Shown in pieces: positions 20,490 to 35,179 of a stretch of 49,918 bases of DNA; position 1 is the stretch's first letter, and every line of letters starts with the position of its first letter. The notes beneath the pieces are model-generated. The model worked only from the letters and a program-made list of their open reading frames with translations. It did not search any database and was not told where the DNA came from. Where the stretch lies: the NCBI GenBank assembly GCA_015499995.1, contig JADNRV010000346.1, forward strand, positions 1-49,918, written 5' to 3'. Position numbers and translations under genes: made by a program. Source of the stretch: Flammula alnicola (Eukaryota > Basidiomycota > Agaricomycetes > Agaricales > Strophariaceae).

Positions 20490-20704
20490 AATTTTGTGTA
20501 TATGTAAAACAAAAAATGGAAGAACAATGGAGATAGTAGTGGCAAACAAGAGTGTTATATTGAATAGTTTGTTGAATTTATATCATTATGAGAGGCAACA
20601 AGACGACGTACGTTGTAGACCGGCTACAACATCCCCGACAACCTTGTGAACAGCCCGGCATACTCCGCAACCGGTGAAATAAATTTATCCGAAATCAAAA
20701 ATCA

Positions 20705-20735
20705 AAATCCTGCCGTAGAGCTCCCGCCAACGCTA
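20705..20735 (-). repeat. Right terminal inverted repeat
   Basis: Reverse complement of the left repeat at 13274-13304 with two mismatches near the outer end (positions 3 and 4 of the repeat). The inner 27 bp (20705-20731) are identical. Outside it lies CGCGGA (20736-20741), matching the left flank. Confidence 0.75.
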
Positions 20736-20741
20736 CGCGGA
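20736..20741. repeat. Direct repeat CGCGGA, right flank (candidate target-site duplication)
   Basis: Same hexamer and orientation as 13268-13273, directly abutting the outer end of the right terminal repeat. Confidence 0.6.
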
Positions 20742-21584
20742 GGCCCGAACCTCAGTTCGAGAGTAAATTTACATGCATCTATCTCTGCAAATAACTTTTG
20801 CTGCGGCAAGTGACTTCAACGTACATGCTTGTAAATGGAATTAAACTCACTAGGACTCCACGAGGCAAGTTTCCCCGTTCACAAATCAGACGTCGGCTTA
20901 GAACGAACATAAAACAACGATTATAAAGGCTAAATAAATCGCATCAACCTGCGAGTGGCCGTCATAAGCCCGAATGCATTTGGCATTTATTTGCTATATC
21001 ACTCTTGAACTTCATCCAGAGATAATGAAGAATATCGAGCCGGCGTAGACTGTCGTGCTTGGTGAAGTCTCCAATTTTACGATCCTGGTGCCCCCCCTTA
21101 AGCAGTGTTACACATTTGAAGTCTGAATACTTGTTGCACCTAAATATCGAGAAATACAACCATCGATGTATTTAGGATTTAAAAATGTAAGTAATCGCAG
21201 GATTTACACAGGATCGAAGAATAAGCGCAGCACGAAGTGGGATTCACCTTGAGTGGATTCTCGGTATCACTATTTCAATAACCAGACAGCCTCGGTGGCC
21301 AAGAATTAGGTGCCATTAGGTGAGCCAGAGGCCCCGGACAGATGACATTCGATTGCAACAAGTTGGATGCATGATATTAATAACAGACGAAAGATTATCT
21401 TATATTCCTCGGCAAATGCCGTTCCGGACTTTTCGATGATCAATCATACTTTAATTATTGAGATGACTCGAGTATGTACTGACCTGACTCTATCTGACAC
21501 AGGTTCAAACACTACTCATAGATCGAGCGTTGCCCAAGTTTTTTCACCTCCAACCAAGGCTGTAAAACCAGCATCGACACGAAG
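20742..21584. other. Intergenic, right flank of element to IleRS
   Basis: AT-rich stretch with only short open frames on both strands and no family resemblance. Its last part must contain the isoleucyl-tRNA synthetase promoter. No tRNA gene was seen. Confidence 0.5.
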
Positions 21585-25527
<3,943 letters not shown>

Positions 25528-25616
25528 AGCGTTCCGAGTTCTAGAAAGGGAAATTAAGTCTTGTAATACATAGGTTAACTAACAATACATTGTGGCTGCC
25601 ACATACAATCTGACGA

Positions 25617-26411
25617 TTACTTTTTCGTTGATCCAAAACCACCAAAACCCATCATAGCAGCCATCTCGGTATCTCCACCCTCAGAGTCATTGATCATGGC
25701 AAGACGGGACTTCTCTTTCTCAGCTTTCTTCTCGGCCTTCTTTTGTTCTCGTAGTGCCTGTTCTTTCTGTCGGACTTCAGCCAGTCGTTGGTCAAAGTCA
25801 AAAGCTTTAGCTGAAGCAGCCTCCTTCGTCTTTTCTCGAAGAAAGGCTATCCGAGCTTGAACCTGAGCTAGTGTAGAGCGAGCAATTTTTGTAGTCTGTC
25901 CCAGGGCGCGTAAATCTAGAACAAAAACCAGGTTTTGATTAGCCGAGTTCTACAAGTTATGCGGGACGAATTGATCGCTTACGAGCTCTGCTATTTATGT
26001 GGTCAAGATATCCAACGCTGTCTTTATAAGTCCTGTTACAAGTTTCACAGAAAAATCCGGGCTGTCCTGGACCCTTTCCCCCAGGATTTTGTACCACCAT
26101 GGTCTTGCCCAAGTTCTTGTCCAGCTCAAGAGGCGCCTCTCTTTGCTTCATAAGGTCAGTAGGTTTGGGAAGATCATCCTTTCGTGCTTTGCGAGGCCTT
26201 TTCCCTGGTGAACAATAACCATTAGTACGAGCAGATCCGGGATGAAGTAAATCTGCTCACCTTGCTTCATTCGCTCGTCGTTCTCCTGCATCCGTTCCCT
26301 CTCATCTTGATCTTTTTTCTTTGCCCGTTCTGCATATTCTTCCTTGTCCCATTTCTTTCTGAATTCTGTGTCTGCCGCTTTGGTTCCATATGCGCCGCCT
26401 TTGTCTGCCAT
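25617..26411 (-). CDS. SNU23: U4/U6.U5 tri-snRNP protein SNU23 (ZMAT2 type)
   Basis: Spliceosomal protein of the B complex that helps position the 5' splice site helix. Three exons (26411-26261, 26204-25983, 25915-25617) sum to 672 nt, 223 residues. The N-terminus reads ADTEFRKKWDKEEYAERAKK, typical of the family. A single matrin/U1-type C2H2 zinc finger follows: FFCETCNRTYKDSVGYLDH then INSRAH. Next is the conserved LGQTTKIARSTLAQVQARI helix, which in yeast contacts the U6 ACAGA stem. A Lys/Glu-rich coiled region and a short Gly/Phe tail (MGFGGFGSTKK) end it. Length and order match human ZMAT2 (199 residues). Divergent from the ERD1-like gene, with 183 bp between starts. Confidence 0.93.
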
Positions 26412-26594
26412 ATTGAAAGTACTGGTTTAAAAATTAGGATAACCCTAGTGATAGGATGCATGGATTTTGAATCACTTTACCGCCACGTGACTGCTGCGTT
26501 GGATATTTTGATCAAGTTCCAACGCCTTGCTCTGACTCTATTCTTCGTCTCAAACCAATGCCGTTACGACTCCCTACCACCTTTCATCCCTAAT

Positions 26595-28171
26595 ATGCCT
26601 CCTTCCGACAATGATGAGATATATTACCACCTTTCGTTTCCCCTTCCATATCGCGCACTCTTTCTGGTCGGTCTCGGAATTCTGGGGTGGGCGACCAATT
26701 TACATGGCCTCGACGGTCTCGGAGTGGATGTTGTGGCTGCCATGGATCTTCGAACAGACCCCAGTTCTTCAAAAGTGGTGATGCCTATGCATCACTCTGC
26801 CCCATTCAATCACTCCAAAGCCATGGTTCTGTACCATGCCGCCTACCGCATATTTTTCTATTATTCTGGTCTTTGCCTCCTATCATGGTCCCTCTATAGA
26901 CTGGTCACTCAGGGAGACCGGACGCTCGTAGATTATTATGGATATATACCCGTATTCACAGCCATCGCGATTCTATTAATCTTGATATGCCCATATAATA
27001 TTATGCTGAAGACCGAACGCGAAAAGTTCACCCTGTGAGTCCTCCTTCCTCCACGTCCTATTTAAATAATTGTTTCAACTGTACATTTCAGTGCCATTCG
27101 AAGATGCCTCTTTCCACCCCCCAGTGGCCCAATCTACTTCTCCGACGTAGTCTTTGCGGATATTGGAACTTCGTTCGCAAAGGTTTTTGGGGAAATATGG
27201 CTGTCCTTGTGGATGCTTAAACCTGGGAATAGCATCCTTGTTCCACCTGTGGAAGATAACTGGCTACGGTGGATCTTTCCAACGGTTATGAGGTAAGCCT
27301 TAAGTTGCATCTGGTTCGCAGGTTTGCTGACATGCCCTGGAGTGTGCCATTCTTCCTGCGGTTCCGACAATGTCTTATAGAATACAATCTTGCGGAGAAT
27401 GACAGTCGGAGGCCTCTTTTTAATGCCCTGAAATACGCAACATCATTTCCTGTGATATTCCTCTCAGCTGCTCAACGGATCGTCGTCACCGACTTGATAA
27501 AGGAGAAGGGTGTAAAGGTGGCCGGAGAACCGTGGCATGGAGAGCACCCACTTTTCCGACTGTGGTACGTATAAACACATCATTCTGGTTTGGCATGCTT
27601 TTGACCCATACGCAGGCTACTAGCAGCGGTCATCAACTCCCTGTATTCATTTTGGTGGGATGTCACGAACGATTGGGGACTGGATTTGTTGAGATTTGAT
27701 CCTCCACAAAAGGAACGCCAACCGCCAAAAGCATTGGTTCTTCCACGACTTTATTCCGCAACATCGGTCAATCGAGCGTCGGTGGATTCATTAATGTCAG
27801 AAGAAAATCATCATGTCGTACAAGTTAGCGATCCGCCAAAATATCGTCACCGACAGTCGTGCGTTGGCTTGCGCACAGTGCTGCTTTTTCCTCGTGCCAT
27901 ATATCCGGTTTTGATCTTTATAAATCTTCTTCTCCGGATGACTTGGTCGGTCAAGCTGTCGACACACGTAGATGCTACTCGAGACGGCAGTGTTGGTTTT
28001 TTCTGGCTCGAAGTGGCGGAATTGGTCCGGAGATGGCTGTGGGTGTTTGTACGGGTCGAGTGGGAGGTGATTAAAAAGGCACAAGAGAGAGTTCCCACAA
28101 GTCTGCCAAATGATTCGACAAGCGACCTCCGTGACTATGAAATGATCCCTACTACACCCGATAGGACATGA
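26595..28171 (+). CDS. ERD1: EXS-domain membrane protein, ERD1-like
   Basis: Multi-pass Golgi/ER membrane protein with an EXS domain. Yeast Erd1 is needed for retention of luminal ER proteins and recycles phosphate from Golgi glycosylation. The N-terminal part has hydrophobic segments (YRALFLVGLGILGWATN, YYSGLCLLSWSLYRLV, VFTAIAILLILICPYNIML). EXS-domain hallmarks follow: FPPPSGPIYFSDVVFADI, SFAKVFGEIW, VPFFLRFRQCLIEYN, RPLFNALKYATSFPVIFLS, INSLYSFWWDVTNDWGLDLL. An SPX domain is absent, which separates it from Syg1/XPR1. One intron (27293-27342) uses the acceptor after TGGAG; the nearer AG would make a 29-nt intron and spoil the alignment. The C-terminus is hydrophilic and ends at TGA 28169-28171. 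Confidence 0.85.
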
Positions 28172-29022
28172 CGCCTAAGGATATCTTGGGTTAATTAGCC
28201 TGTAGTGAGTGCTTCATGGTTGTTCATCTAAAAATAACAATCTAATCCCTAATTCCCCTAGATTAGTTTCAATTTAAATGATTATTCCGATCTCTAGTTC
28301 CGTATTCAGTACCGTGAGCCAGATTGACTGTTTTCGCACCAAAAGTCCTCTTGCGCCCGCCATGTTCCTTGCTTATTCATGAAGCTTATTTTGAGAAGGC
28401 GAAAGAAGGTTCGCTTCTTGACATAGTGGGTGCGTCTAATACAATCGCCGCCTGCGGACACCTTGATCTGGCTTATCTTTCACCACTGGTGAGTTTCATT
28501 CTTGAGTTACTCCAGGTTACTCCCCGGTGTTGACAAGATATGTTTTGCCAGATCGAATAACTTGCCGACGTCCCGATGTTGGCCGCTATATTTCGGGTGG
28601 TACGGAATCACCAATCGTACCCGTGAAGTGTGCTATGAGGTCAGGGAATAATGAACCCAAAATAGCTCGCGTGCAATCGCGGAACAAGACGGTTTTGAGG
28701 GTTTCTATTTTCCCATGCACGTCTGGGGTCAGGAGCACTGCAGTGCGATAGGTCAGGAGCACTGCGATACACGTGATCATATTGGAGAAGAACGGCCTGT
28801 AACCGGGCTCTTAGCTTGGCGCTGTCTATTGGTAGGCATCGGAAAGATTCGACTGACTCTATAGGAGCTTTCATGTCATCTGATGCTTATTTCTCTTCTG
28901 CTCAGAGATATTCCCGCGCAGGTACTGCAGCTGGGACATAAAAGGCCAAAGCATTCAACCGTTGTTATTCCAACAACCCACTTCTTCACATTTCAAGCTC
29001 CAACTTTCTCCCAGAAATAATC
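28172..29022. other. Intergenic between ERD1-like gene and formate dehydrogenase
   Basis: About 850 bp holding the ERD1-like 3' UTR and the formate dehydrogenase promoter. Two near-identical AGGTCAGGAGCACTGC phrases lie around 28728-28765. No gene is supported; a frame around 28324-28533 has no family resemblance. Confidence 0.5.
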
Positions 29023-30809
29023 ATGAAGGTATACTTACAATCTTCATCATTTAAGACGGATCCTGATCATATGAATGACGTCATTTATAGGTCCTCGCAA
29101 TTCTCTACGATGGTGGCAAGGCCGCTGAAGAAGAACCCCGTCTGCTCGGTACCGTTGAGAACAAAGCACGTATTCCTCAAGACACTCAAAGGCTCCATAC
29201 TCATCTTTAACTACAGCTTGGCATAAAGGAATGGCTTGAGTCTCAAGGTCACGAACTCGTTGGTAAGTTCTCACCGTTTCGTCTCGTGGAAAGTAGGCTT
29301 ATGTTGCTTCACAGTATGCCGACCTTGCTTTCGTCGTCACCATTTTATGTATTTATACTATACCAGATTTCCAGCCGCAAAGAAGGCCCTGACAGTGAAT
29401 TCCAAAAGCACATAGTCGATGTATGTCCTCACTTTACAGATGATGACGAGGATCTTAACCTTTTGAGATCAGGCTGAAGTCCTAATTACCACTCCTTTCC
29501 ACCCTGGGTAAGATCTTATTTGACTGCGTGATTGGCGGGCCGCTCAAATAAAGAGTGAAGGTACTTGACCCGGGCCCTCGTCGAGAAGGTGAATTTCCAC
29601 CTTGCTGAACCACAGGTTTCATTGCTCACAAATTGCCGGCGTATAGGCCAAGAACCTCAAGATTTGCATTACTGCTGGTGTCGGTTCTGACCACATCGAC
29701 CTCAATGCAGCCGTTGACCACAGGATTCAAGTCCTTGAGGTGATTCATTTTATTCTGAAGTGTAGCTGTAAAGCACGAACTGACCCCAATCAGGTCTCTG
29801 GATCCAACGTCGTCTCTGTCGCTGAACATGTCGTTATGAGCATTCTTCTGCTCGTGAGGAACTTCGTCCCTGCCCACGAGGTACTTGCAGAATATCATTT
29901 TGGATCTCGGAATTGCTTCTCACAACCATGGCTTAGATGATCGAGCGCGGTGACTGGACAGTATCTGACATTGCCAGGAATGCCTTTGATTTGGAAGGCA
30001 AGGTTGTCGGCACCATCGGAGCTGGCCGTATTGGCTACCGTGTGCTTCAACGGCTTGTTCCCTTCGACTGCAAGGAGCTTCTTTACTACGACTACGCGCC
30101 CCTCCCAGCAGGTATTTATATCAATCCTTTCTCTTGAAATCTATTCTCTGATCTTTTCGTGCCAGCTGCCGCCGAGGCTGTTAAGGCCCGCCGAGTAGAA
30201 GATCTCAAGGAATTCGTCTCTCAGTGCGATGTTGTCACCGTCAACTGCCCATTGCACGAGGGTACTCGTGGTCTCGTCAATGCCGAGCTCTTGAAGCACT
30301 TCAAGAAGGGTGCTTGGCTTGTCAACACTGCTCGTGGTGCCATCTGCGACAAGGACGCCGTTGCTGCCGCACTTAAGAGCGGTCAGCTTTCCGGCTATTC
30401 AGGTATTTATCTGTTATCTTTCTGTGCCTGTACGTGATTCTAATAAGTGATGCTCTTAGGTGACGTCTGGAACGTCCAACCCGCCCCCAAAGACCACATC
30501 TGGCGTACCATGAAGAACCCTCTCGGTGGAGGAAACGGAATGGTGCCCCACTACTCTGGAACTACCCTCGATGCTCAAGCCCGCTATGCTAACGGTACCA
30601 AGAGCATTCTTGAGAACTACTTGACCGGCAAGCCTCAGGAAGCTCAGAATATCATTGTCGGCCTCGGTCAGTGTCAAGCATATATTTTTATCACGGTATG
30701 TTCTAATTGCGAATCCCACAGGCAAATACGAGTCCAAGGCCTGTGAGTATGATTATTGTCGTTGTCTGATTCCCATACTCATTAATTCCTTCCAGACGGT
30801 CAACGTTGA
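29023..30809 (+). CDS. FDH1: NAD-dependent formate dehydrogenase
   Basis: Oxidises formate to CO2 with NAD, in the cytosol; in fungi it disposes of formate from oxalate breakdown and C1 metabolism. Thirteen exons give about 357 residues, close to the family size. Landmarks: [60 protein letters not shown], dinucleotide motif [16 protein letters not shown] followed by [17 protein letters not shown] (catalytic Arg), and [17 protein letters not shown] (catalytic His and Ser). The second intron begins with GC at 29166 (ENK then LGIKEWL at 29217); no GT donor keeps the frame. The next junction is less certain: joining at 29259 (weak donor GTTGGT) and 29367 keeps the frame, but a stronger GTAAGT lies at 29263 in the wrong phase. 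The first exon is only two codons. Confidence 0.95.
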
Positions 30810-31275
30810 GCAAAGTCATATTTTTACTGTATTTGTGTTCGCCATGTATTTGTGTTCGCCAGTTTCATGTCATTACACCTTCGAAAATACATTTTTCTTT
30901 TATTGTAAACGGTTGAAGTTGCTGACAATAATAAATTGACAGTTGCCAGATACGGTAATGCCAAATCTCATACATACATACCCCTTGATCACATGGAGAC
31001 GCAGGAGGACTGCGCCTTCCCATACCGAGTCCCACACTGTTCACGGCTTCGCTCGTGGTCATGCAGAAATGAATTCACCTCCTTCCCGAGGGAAAGCCTC
31101 GGGCTAGTAAGCGGTTCAACGGGGATAACCTTGTCAACCGCCAACGGCTATTGTATACCCTCCAGTCGTTGACAATTGGCATACAAATACAAAAACTATG
31201 ATACGACCCAGAAAGCGACTAAGTACAAAGAAATACATACATTATATAGAGGCAACCTAACAAACTATTTAAAGT
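30810..31275. other. Convergent intergenic FDH / GCN5
   Basis: About 470 bp between the convergent stop codons of formate dehydrogenase and GCN5. It contains a direct repeat of TTTGTGTTCGCCA near 30832-30858 and otherwise looks like 3' UTR sequence. No gene seen. Confidence 0.5.
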
Positions 31276-33678
31276 TCACTTCTCCTCTTGTTTCAAATAC
31301 TGATTGAGCAATGCTTTGAAGAATTGGTCCATGAAGCGCGCATTCTTGGCGTAAATGTTAGATTCAGGATTGTAGAGTCGACAGTTGTCGAAAATCAACT
31401 GAACATCGTCCACGAAGCTATCAAAGGTCTTATACTGATTTGTTGAGATTTTGTGCTCCACAGTTGACAAATCTGTGGATGTAATAATAAGAATAATCCA
31501 CGGTCGCTCGAAGTATGTACGCACCCATTGGATGTTTAATAATATCTAAGTAGTCTGCAGCATCTGCAGGGTCTACGGGGTCTTTGAAAGGCCATGCCTT
31601 TGGTTCAGCTTTTAACTCTGTTAAGAGCTTCTCCATGAGAGCCTTCACGCTGTTCTTCACAGGCGAACGGGAGATGCTGTGTCCGAGAGTCAATAAGATA
31701 AGGACCCAAAGAAAGAATAGTAACATGCTTACACAGCTGCCATTTCCGGAGTCCAACCGGTCTCCTCTGAAGACAAATTGTAAATATCTGCAGGATATGA
31801 TTGCCCAAAGAGTCACTTACTCAGTCCAGGAACATCTTTGGGATCGACCGTTACACCAGGAGGAGTACCTGGTTGAAACTGCGGCAGACCGGGGTGAATG
31901 ATATGCGATTTCGACATCTGGCGAATTTTTGTCATAATCGCCTCTTGTTGCTTCTTGAACGTGCTGGGCTTGTCTAGGTAATCGATCTTGGGCAACATGG
32001 TACATTGCATGATTGTTCCGCCCTCATAATCTTTGATGTATCCAGCCCAAACGGATCGGTCAAGCGAGATATCTTTGGAAAACCCTTGCTTCTCGAAGTA
32101 TCCAACTGCATAGTTGTCGGCGTATGTCAGAAAGTGCATCATGTCGGGATAAGTTTTCCGGATGTGGGCTTTGAAATGGTCCATCAGCAGTCCGCCGTAG
32201 CCCTAAAAATGACGGTCAACTGTAAATTCAAACGCTATATATGGGGGTCGAAATACTTTTTCTTGGTCAGCCGAGTTTGTCGCGAAGAACACAATCTCGG
32301 CGAACCCTCGATGAGGAAATGGACGATAGCAGATGCCACCGACGACTTTATAACCTCGTTTGATAATAGCAAGAGATTTTGAGTTGCTGTCATATACCAG
32401 GCGAGCAATGTATTCCCGAGGCATTTTGGGAAGTTGCTTTTGGAAAAGGGTTTTCAAACCGGTCAGAATTATCAGCGAACGAGCCAGTTTATCATTCTCC
32501 ACTGCGGTGATCTGTATGACTCCTTTCCGTAGTTCGACTGCTGAAGGCTTCTCGGTTCTTACTGGCGGCTGAAGGATGCGGTATGATCAGTAAACATGGC
32601 CTTTATCCAGCTTTTAAACGTACAGCAGCTGATGAGCGTCCTATGGCATCCATTGGCACACCAGCAGTCAGCCGGTTGAGCTGGCCTTCATCCATCCTAT
32701 CTTCAAGTTTGACACGTCCTTCGTGTCCGTTGATACCGTTTACGCGACCGTTAGTCGAAGGTGTTGTAGGAACTAGTCGATCGCCGGTGGAAGAAGCATC
32801 CGCTTTGCCACTCTTGCCACTTTGAACACTATGCGATTTCTTTGACTTCTTGCCCGGCGCCTGTTTGCCACTCCTCTTTCCAGGTACCGAACGAGAACCC
32901 ATGGAGATCCGAGCTGCCAAAGGTCTGTCTTCTTCGTCATCATCGTCGTCGTCAATTTCTTCAGCGTCACTTAGAGACGAGGAAGAAACGCGTCGTTTCT
33001 TATTAGGTTTTGGTGGTATTTCACTTAGCACAGACGAAGCTGGGGATTGAGGTGGATTGCTTGAAACGCGCTGGTCTTTTTTAAGGAATGAGTGAAAATG
33101 AACAAATCGCTCTGATTTGACTGACCAGGTGAAGAATTGACGTTTACAAGGCTGACGTTAGATACGGGGTGCCCCATTTGCTTTCGCAAGGATAAGATAT
33201 CTTCGTCTGTATATTCGAAATCTAGCAGGCGTCCAGAATCCTATTCTTGCATTCAGTCATGGACATAAGGTAACGTAATTAGAATAATTCATACATATAT
33301 CTGTCAACTGTCTTCTGTAGTGAAGATGGTACTAACCTGTAGAAGCTCGTCGAGTCGGACAGCAACACGACCTCTACGAGCAAATTCTACCGCTCCGAGC
33401 ACTGACTCATCTGCGTTGTGTTCCTTCACGCCATGACCACAGGCGCATCTCTCTAGATAAGAAGAGACCACTTCGTCGTCGTCGTCTGACCCATATTGTC
33501 CGAGGTCACCCAAACTTGAATCGCTATGTCCGTCGAGAACGACATCGACTTTGGGTGGGGGATGAATTCCAGGACAGTTAGAACACTTGGAACAGGGAGA
33601 ATGCCGGGCTATCTTCAAGGACAAAAGGGGAGACTCGAGCTTCTCAAACGAATGAGAGTAAGGGTATGCGACCTTCAT
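31276..33678 (-). CDS. GCN5: Histone acetyltransferase GCN5
   Basis: Catalytic lysine acetyltransferase of SAGA/ADA-type coactivator complexes, acting mainly on histone H3 tails in the nucleus. The N-terminus (from ATG 33678, first in frame after a stop) contains [17 protein letters not shown] and, about 45 residues later, [10 protein letters not shown]; these paired cysteines resemble the PCAF N-terminal region. A low-complexity linker ([11 protein letters not shown], Lys/Ser-rich) follows. The GNAT domain shows FAEIVFFA (catalytic Glu), [14 protein letters not shown] (acetyl-CoA loop, split by an intron) and [16 protein letters not shown]. The bromodomain is complete, with [32 protein letters not shown] and NCRLYNPES (acetyl-lysine-binding Asn). 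The stop is at 31276-31278. Divergent from the GH45-like gene, with about 140 bp between starts. Confidence 0.95.
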
Positions 33679-33820
33679 GGGTGGTTGATGTCAGATGAAA
33701 AGCATCGCGGTAATTGATGGTCATTAATAAATCCGACACGTGACTGGTATTGTGCATGCAGCCCTTATGGCCAATGGCATGTAATTCTCATGTAATTCTC
33801 ATCCTCCATGGCTCCATAAC

Positions 33821-34849
33821 ATGTACTCTCAGAAAACCATAATGCCGGCTTGGTTCTGGCTTTATTCGCTCCTTGCCCCTGTCTCTGCTCAATGGATCGA
33901 CTACCCTGACACCGGCTTCGCGACATTGACACATTATACCCTTCCGTCTGGCTTTGTCGCGGCCTGCGGATGCACTCCTTCCAGCACGGATTATCCTACT
34001 GCAGCTCTGTCGCAGATGGCGTTCGGAAGTAGCACCGCCTATGGTATGCACCGTCACCTGCATGTATCCTACAGCTTGGGCGTTTTAATGACCTTGAAAT
34101 GTTGTTTGGCACCCTACAGGCCCTAGCTGTGGAAGATGTTTCAACTTGACTTTGCTGAATCCTCTCATTGCTACGCCTCCCTTTATACCCCCAGTGGTCA
34201 AGCACATCGTTGTTAAAGTCACAGACCTTTGTCCCTTGTCACAGACTGGTTGGTGCAATGCAACAGCAACAAAACCAAACTCGTAGGTCCTTGCCATCTT
34301 CAGTAGATTTGCCATGCACTTAGACTCCTTCATTTCTTTGCTAACAAGTGCTGGTGCTTATCTGAATTTTGATCTTGCCTACCCTTCACAGGCAATTCCA
34401 AACAATTTCTTCCCGTCCGACGAGGCACTCTATGGCTACACAGTGCGCTACATATAATCTCTCTTACAATATTATAACCACCTAACTGCATCTCCCATTT
34501 TCTTAAAGGACTTTGGAGTCTGGAACGTCACATATGGAAGCGTCTCTTGTCTCTCCAACTGGGAAGGTTCCGACAACGCTGCGGCGCTGGGCAGTGTTAA
34601 AACATTAGGGACAAGTGCTTGCTGTCCATCGGACCCAACACCTGGAAACGTGACCAATATTTGTCCTTCCTTCTCTGATCAAAACGGTATTCCGTAAGTT
34701 CCAAAGTCGTTGTCAGACGTAAATCAAGTTGCTAACCACACAGCGTCCGACGCAGACCGGATACCAGCACTAATTCTGGAGACATGAATGCTCCAATATC
34801 AGCTTTCTTTTCACTGTTCGTCGTGGGGCTGGCTTCCATTGTTGTCTAA
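33821..34849 (+). CDS. Secreted GH45-like/expansin-related protein with GPI signal
   Basis: Extracellular protein of the six-stranded double-psi barrel class, closest to basidiomycete GH45 endoglucanases and expansin-like proteins. A signal peptide is present (MPAWFWLYSLLAPVSA from ATG 33842; an upstream in-frame ATG at 33821 adds seven residues, and either may start). Core motifs: VAACGCTPSS, ALSQMAFGS, SCGRCFNLTLLN, IVVKVTDLCPLSQTGWC, GAYLNFDLAYPS (Asp aligning with the catalytic acid of GH45), NNFFPSDEALYGYT, FGVWNVTYGSVSC. The C-terminus ends with a small-residue site and a hydrophobic tail (GDMNAPISAFFSLFVVGLAS), expected for GPI attachment, so it probably stays at the cell wall or membrane. 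No cellulose-binding module is visible. Several short introns interrupt it. Enzymatic activity on cellulose is inferred from the family only. Confidence 0.85.
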
Positions 34850-35179
34850 ATATTATACCCAGGGATCTGTATCTACCCTCCTACATACATACCCTATTCT
34901 TCCGTGAACATCTCAGAGTTATACTTACGTCGTGTTCCCTTCTACAATTGTCGCAATGCACAGCATGTATAGTCCTTGTGACACTGTATGATCATTTAAA
35001 ATTTATTGCGTCTGCGATGCGAGAGAGTGAAGTAATATTAAGACTTAAATCATGTATCGAGCTGAAGGAGTTGTATTGATAAGTTTTCATGACGGCTCCT
35101 GCTGAGATATTGGTGTCAAGCGACGCGCCTGAAATCAATGTTGGCCTTATATTCAAAAGTTTTAGATAATATTACAGCC
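34850..35179. other. Convergent intergenic GH45-like / cyclophilin
   Basis: 330 bp of 3' UTR-like, AT-rich sequence between convergent stops. Nothing else recognised. Confidence 0.5.

Larger units (their letters stand above)
13274..20735. mobile_element. Candidate 7.46-kb TIR element with alpha-kinase and DDE integrase-like genes
   Basis: Bounded by 31-bp inverted repeats (29/31 identical) and immediately flanking 6-bp direct repeats CGCGGA. Inside, left to right: a truncated DDE integrase-like gene (minus), a 99-bp tandem duplication, an alpha-kinase gene (plus), a DDE integrase-like gene with intact D-D-E (plus), and a decayed medium-chain dehydrogenase/reductase (minus). A 6-bp duplication fits the 4-6 bp staggered cut typical of retroviral-type integrases. 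What I see is the repeats and the genes; that they move together is inference. The ends begin TA rather than the TG common for integrase-mobilised elements. Alternatively the two repeats could be independent copies of a short dispersed repeat that happen to face each other. Confidence 0.5.

Noticed and set aside
13274..20735. Starship-type giant element
   Set aside because: No tyrosine recombinase (DUF3435) gene is seen, the size is small, and terminal inverted repeats are present.
27293..27321. 29-nt intron in the ERD1-like gene using the nearer AG
   Set aside because: Far below the 45-nt minimum seen elsewhere in the window; the acceptor at 27342 gives 50 nt and fits the conserved FRQC segment.
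28383..28420. Match of TTTTGAGAAGGCGAA to the 99-bp tandem repeat at 14.6 kb
   Set aside because: Only about 15 bp shared and no similarity on either side; likely chance.
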